Source: Bacteroidota bacterium (GTDB lineage: Bacteria > Bacteroidota > Bacteroidia > B-17B0 > Aurantibacillaceae). From it: a stretch of 64,000 nucleotides of DNA. The notes beneath the pieces are model-generated. The model had not been told where the DNA came from, did no database searches, and saw only the letters and a list, made by a program, of their open reading frames with translations. Below are positions 63,271 through 64,000 of the stretch, piece after piece. Numbering within the stretch: position 1 is the first letter of the stretch; each line of letters starts with the position of its first letter. The stretch spans positions 248,001 to 312,000 of the forward strand of contig JAAFIQ010000002.1 of NCBI GenBank assembly GCA_013298715.1. Direction: 5' to 3'. The position numbers and the translations under genes were made by a program.

Positions 63271-64000
63271 TTAAAACTTCAACGTAACATTAAACACACT
63301 GGCATTGCCGCCAAAGCCCATGCGGTTGTAACCGTATGCGAAGCCAAATTTTTTAAAGTTAATTCCAAAACCAAAACTTAGGCCTGCAGCACCACGCCTA
63401 TCAGGCAATGTCATTTCTTTTTGTCGGCGGTAATTGTAAGCAACTCTAATATTAAAGTTTTTTGTTAAAACTATTTCAGTGCCTATAACAATATGGCGCA
63501 TTACACCATCTCCAAATTTTCCAAATCTAACGCCAAATTTTTGAAAACCTGTACTGTCTACTTTTTTCGTATCTGTTGATAAAGAGGTTCTTTTATCAGC
63601 AGTATCAATTGGGCTAACGTATTTCAGATTAATATTATTCAAATGGTCTGCCACCATAAATAATTTAAACGGTGCTTTTTTAACCTTATAACTCATACCA
63701 AATTGCAAATTACGTGGTAAAGTAACTTCATCGTTACCTGAATAAGATTTCCAAACAAAACCTATATTTTTAGCCAATACACTTGCAGTAAAATTAGATT
63801 TGTGATAGGTAATCCCAAAATCTAAAGCGGTAGCATAGCTTTGATAGATATCGTATTGCGAAATAATATTTTTTAAACTTACTCCAATGTTAAAACAGGT
63901 ATCTTTAAAAGGCTTAGAGTAATTTAGGTTAATACAGTAATCGCTAGCAGCTACGTCATTCGTCTTATTTCCAAATTCATCATAGCCTTTAAACAGCCCA
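63271..64000 (-). CDS. PorQ-like T9SS outer-membrane protein, C-terminal part (runs off the window)
   Basis: The frame is open from the window edge at 64000 to the stop at 63271 (over 240 codons; the N terminus is missing). The readable part is a beta-barrel: SYSKPFKDTCFNIGVSLKNIISQYDIY, TALDFGITYHK, LPRNLQFGMSYKVKKAPFKLFMVADHL, RHIVIGTEIVLTKNFNIRVAYNYRRQKEMTL, then GLSFGFGINFKKFGFAYGYNRMG and a terminal Phe. This pattern fits PorQ of the type IX secretion system. It fits the T9SS cargo encoded at 1413-5186. An ordinary PorV/PorQ-family barrel is the alternative. Confidence 0.75.
   Translation of the reverse strand, partial: GLFKGYDEFGNKTNDVAASDYCINLNYSKPFKDTCFNIGVSLKNIISQYDIYQSYATALDFGITYHKSNFTASVLAKNIGFVWKSYSGNDEVTLPRNLQFGMSYKVKKAPFKLFMVADHLNNINLKYVSPIDTADKRTSLSTDTKKVDSTGFQKFGVRFGKFGDGVMRHIVIGTEIVLTKNFNIRVAYNYRRQKEMTLPDRRGAAGLSFGFGINFKKFGFAYGYNRMGFGGNASVFNVTLKF

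Overview
The window reads as chromosomal DNA of a low-GC member of the Bacteroidota, probably a gliding-type lineage (Flavobacteriales, Sphingobacteriales or Chitinophagales). The evidence is a type IX secretion (T9SS) type B sorting domain on a 1257-residue cell-surface protein, a PorQ-like T9SS protein at the right edge, Bacteroidota-typical families (START-like domain protein, DUF1599, BT_3928, HU-CCDC81/SPOR, YfhO, OM beta-barrels with a carboxypeptidase-regulatory domain), genes without Shine-Dalgarno sequences, and promoters of the TTTG-N19-TAnnTTTG type. No rRNA, CRISPR array, prophage or transposase was seen. The one RNA gene found is a tRNA-Met(CAT).

Layout. 1-5.2 kb: a broken-off VWA membrane protein, fabG and the large T9SS cargo protein. 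5.2-12.8 kb: tRNA-Met, a START-like protein with a long histone-H1-like lysine tail, folP head-to-head with a DUF1599 gene, a BT_3928-type membrane protein, an Mpl-type muropeptide ligase and asparagine synthetase. 12.8-13.3 kb: a 263-bp element with perfect inverted repeats (MITE-like). 13.3-19.0 kb: a VWA/MoxR-type AAA pair, a SpoIIE phosphatase, enolase and acylphosphatase. 19.1-24.6 kb: an accessory membrane cluster holding a winged-helix regulator, two Coq4-like proteins, a membrane gene broken by an in-frame TGA, DUF4173, DUF1361 and diacylglycerol kinase. A 17-bp palindrome is repeated at two promoters here, and two repeat elements interrupt the cluster. 24.7-29.6 kb: a SPOR protein, then an ECF sigma factor directly followed by a protein that looks like an anti-sigma factor fused to an outer-membrane barrel.

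29.6-43.9 kb: TPR protein, YfhO, three genes of a UDP-GlcNAc(3NAc)A-type sugar pathway, GT-C glycosyltransferase, FkbM methyltransferase, YicC, an EamA transporter, LRR protein and an M23/LysM endopeptidase. 44.0-47.6 kb: a probable metal-handling operon with an MbnP-family lipoprotein and its MauG/MbnH-like di-heme partner, plus a CxxCGG outer-membrane protein and a Cys-rich small protein. 47.7-52.4 kb: an exported WD40-caspase protein and a large outer-membrane receptor-like barrel. 52.6-63.3 kb: a surface polysaccharide locus built around CDP-glucose (rfbF, rfbG, a 3,5-epimerase, a C-methyltransferase), an aminotransferase, a NeuD-like acetyltransferase, a CmcI-like protein and glycosyltransferases. 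This is the gene set expected for a branched or amino-deoxy sugar. The window ends inside a PorQ-like gene.

The best leads for something new are the Coq4-like pair with its shared operator in a phylum that normally makes menaquinone, the sigma/dual-membrane anti-sigma pair, the MbnH/MbnP operon, the lysine-tailed START protein and the exported WD40-caspase.
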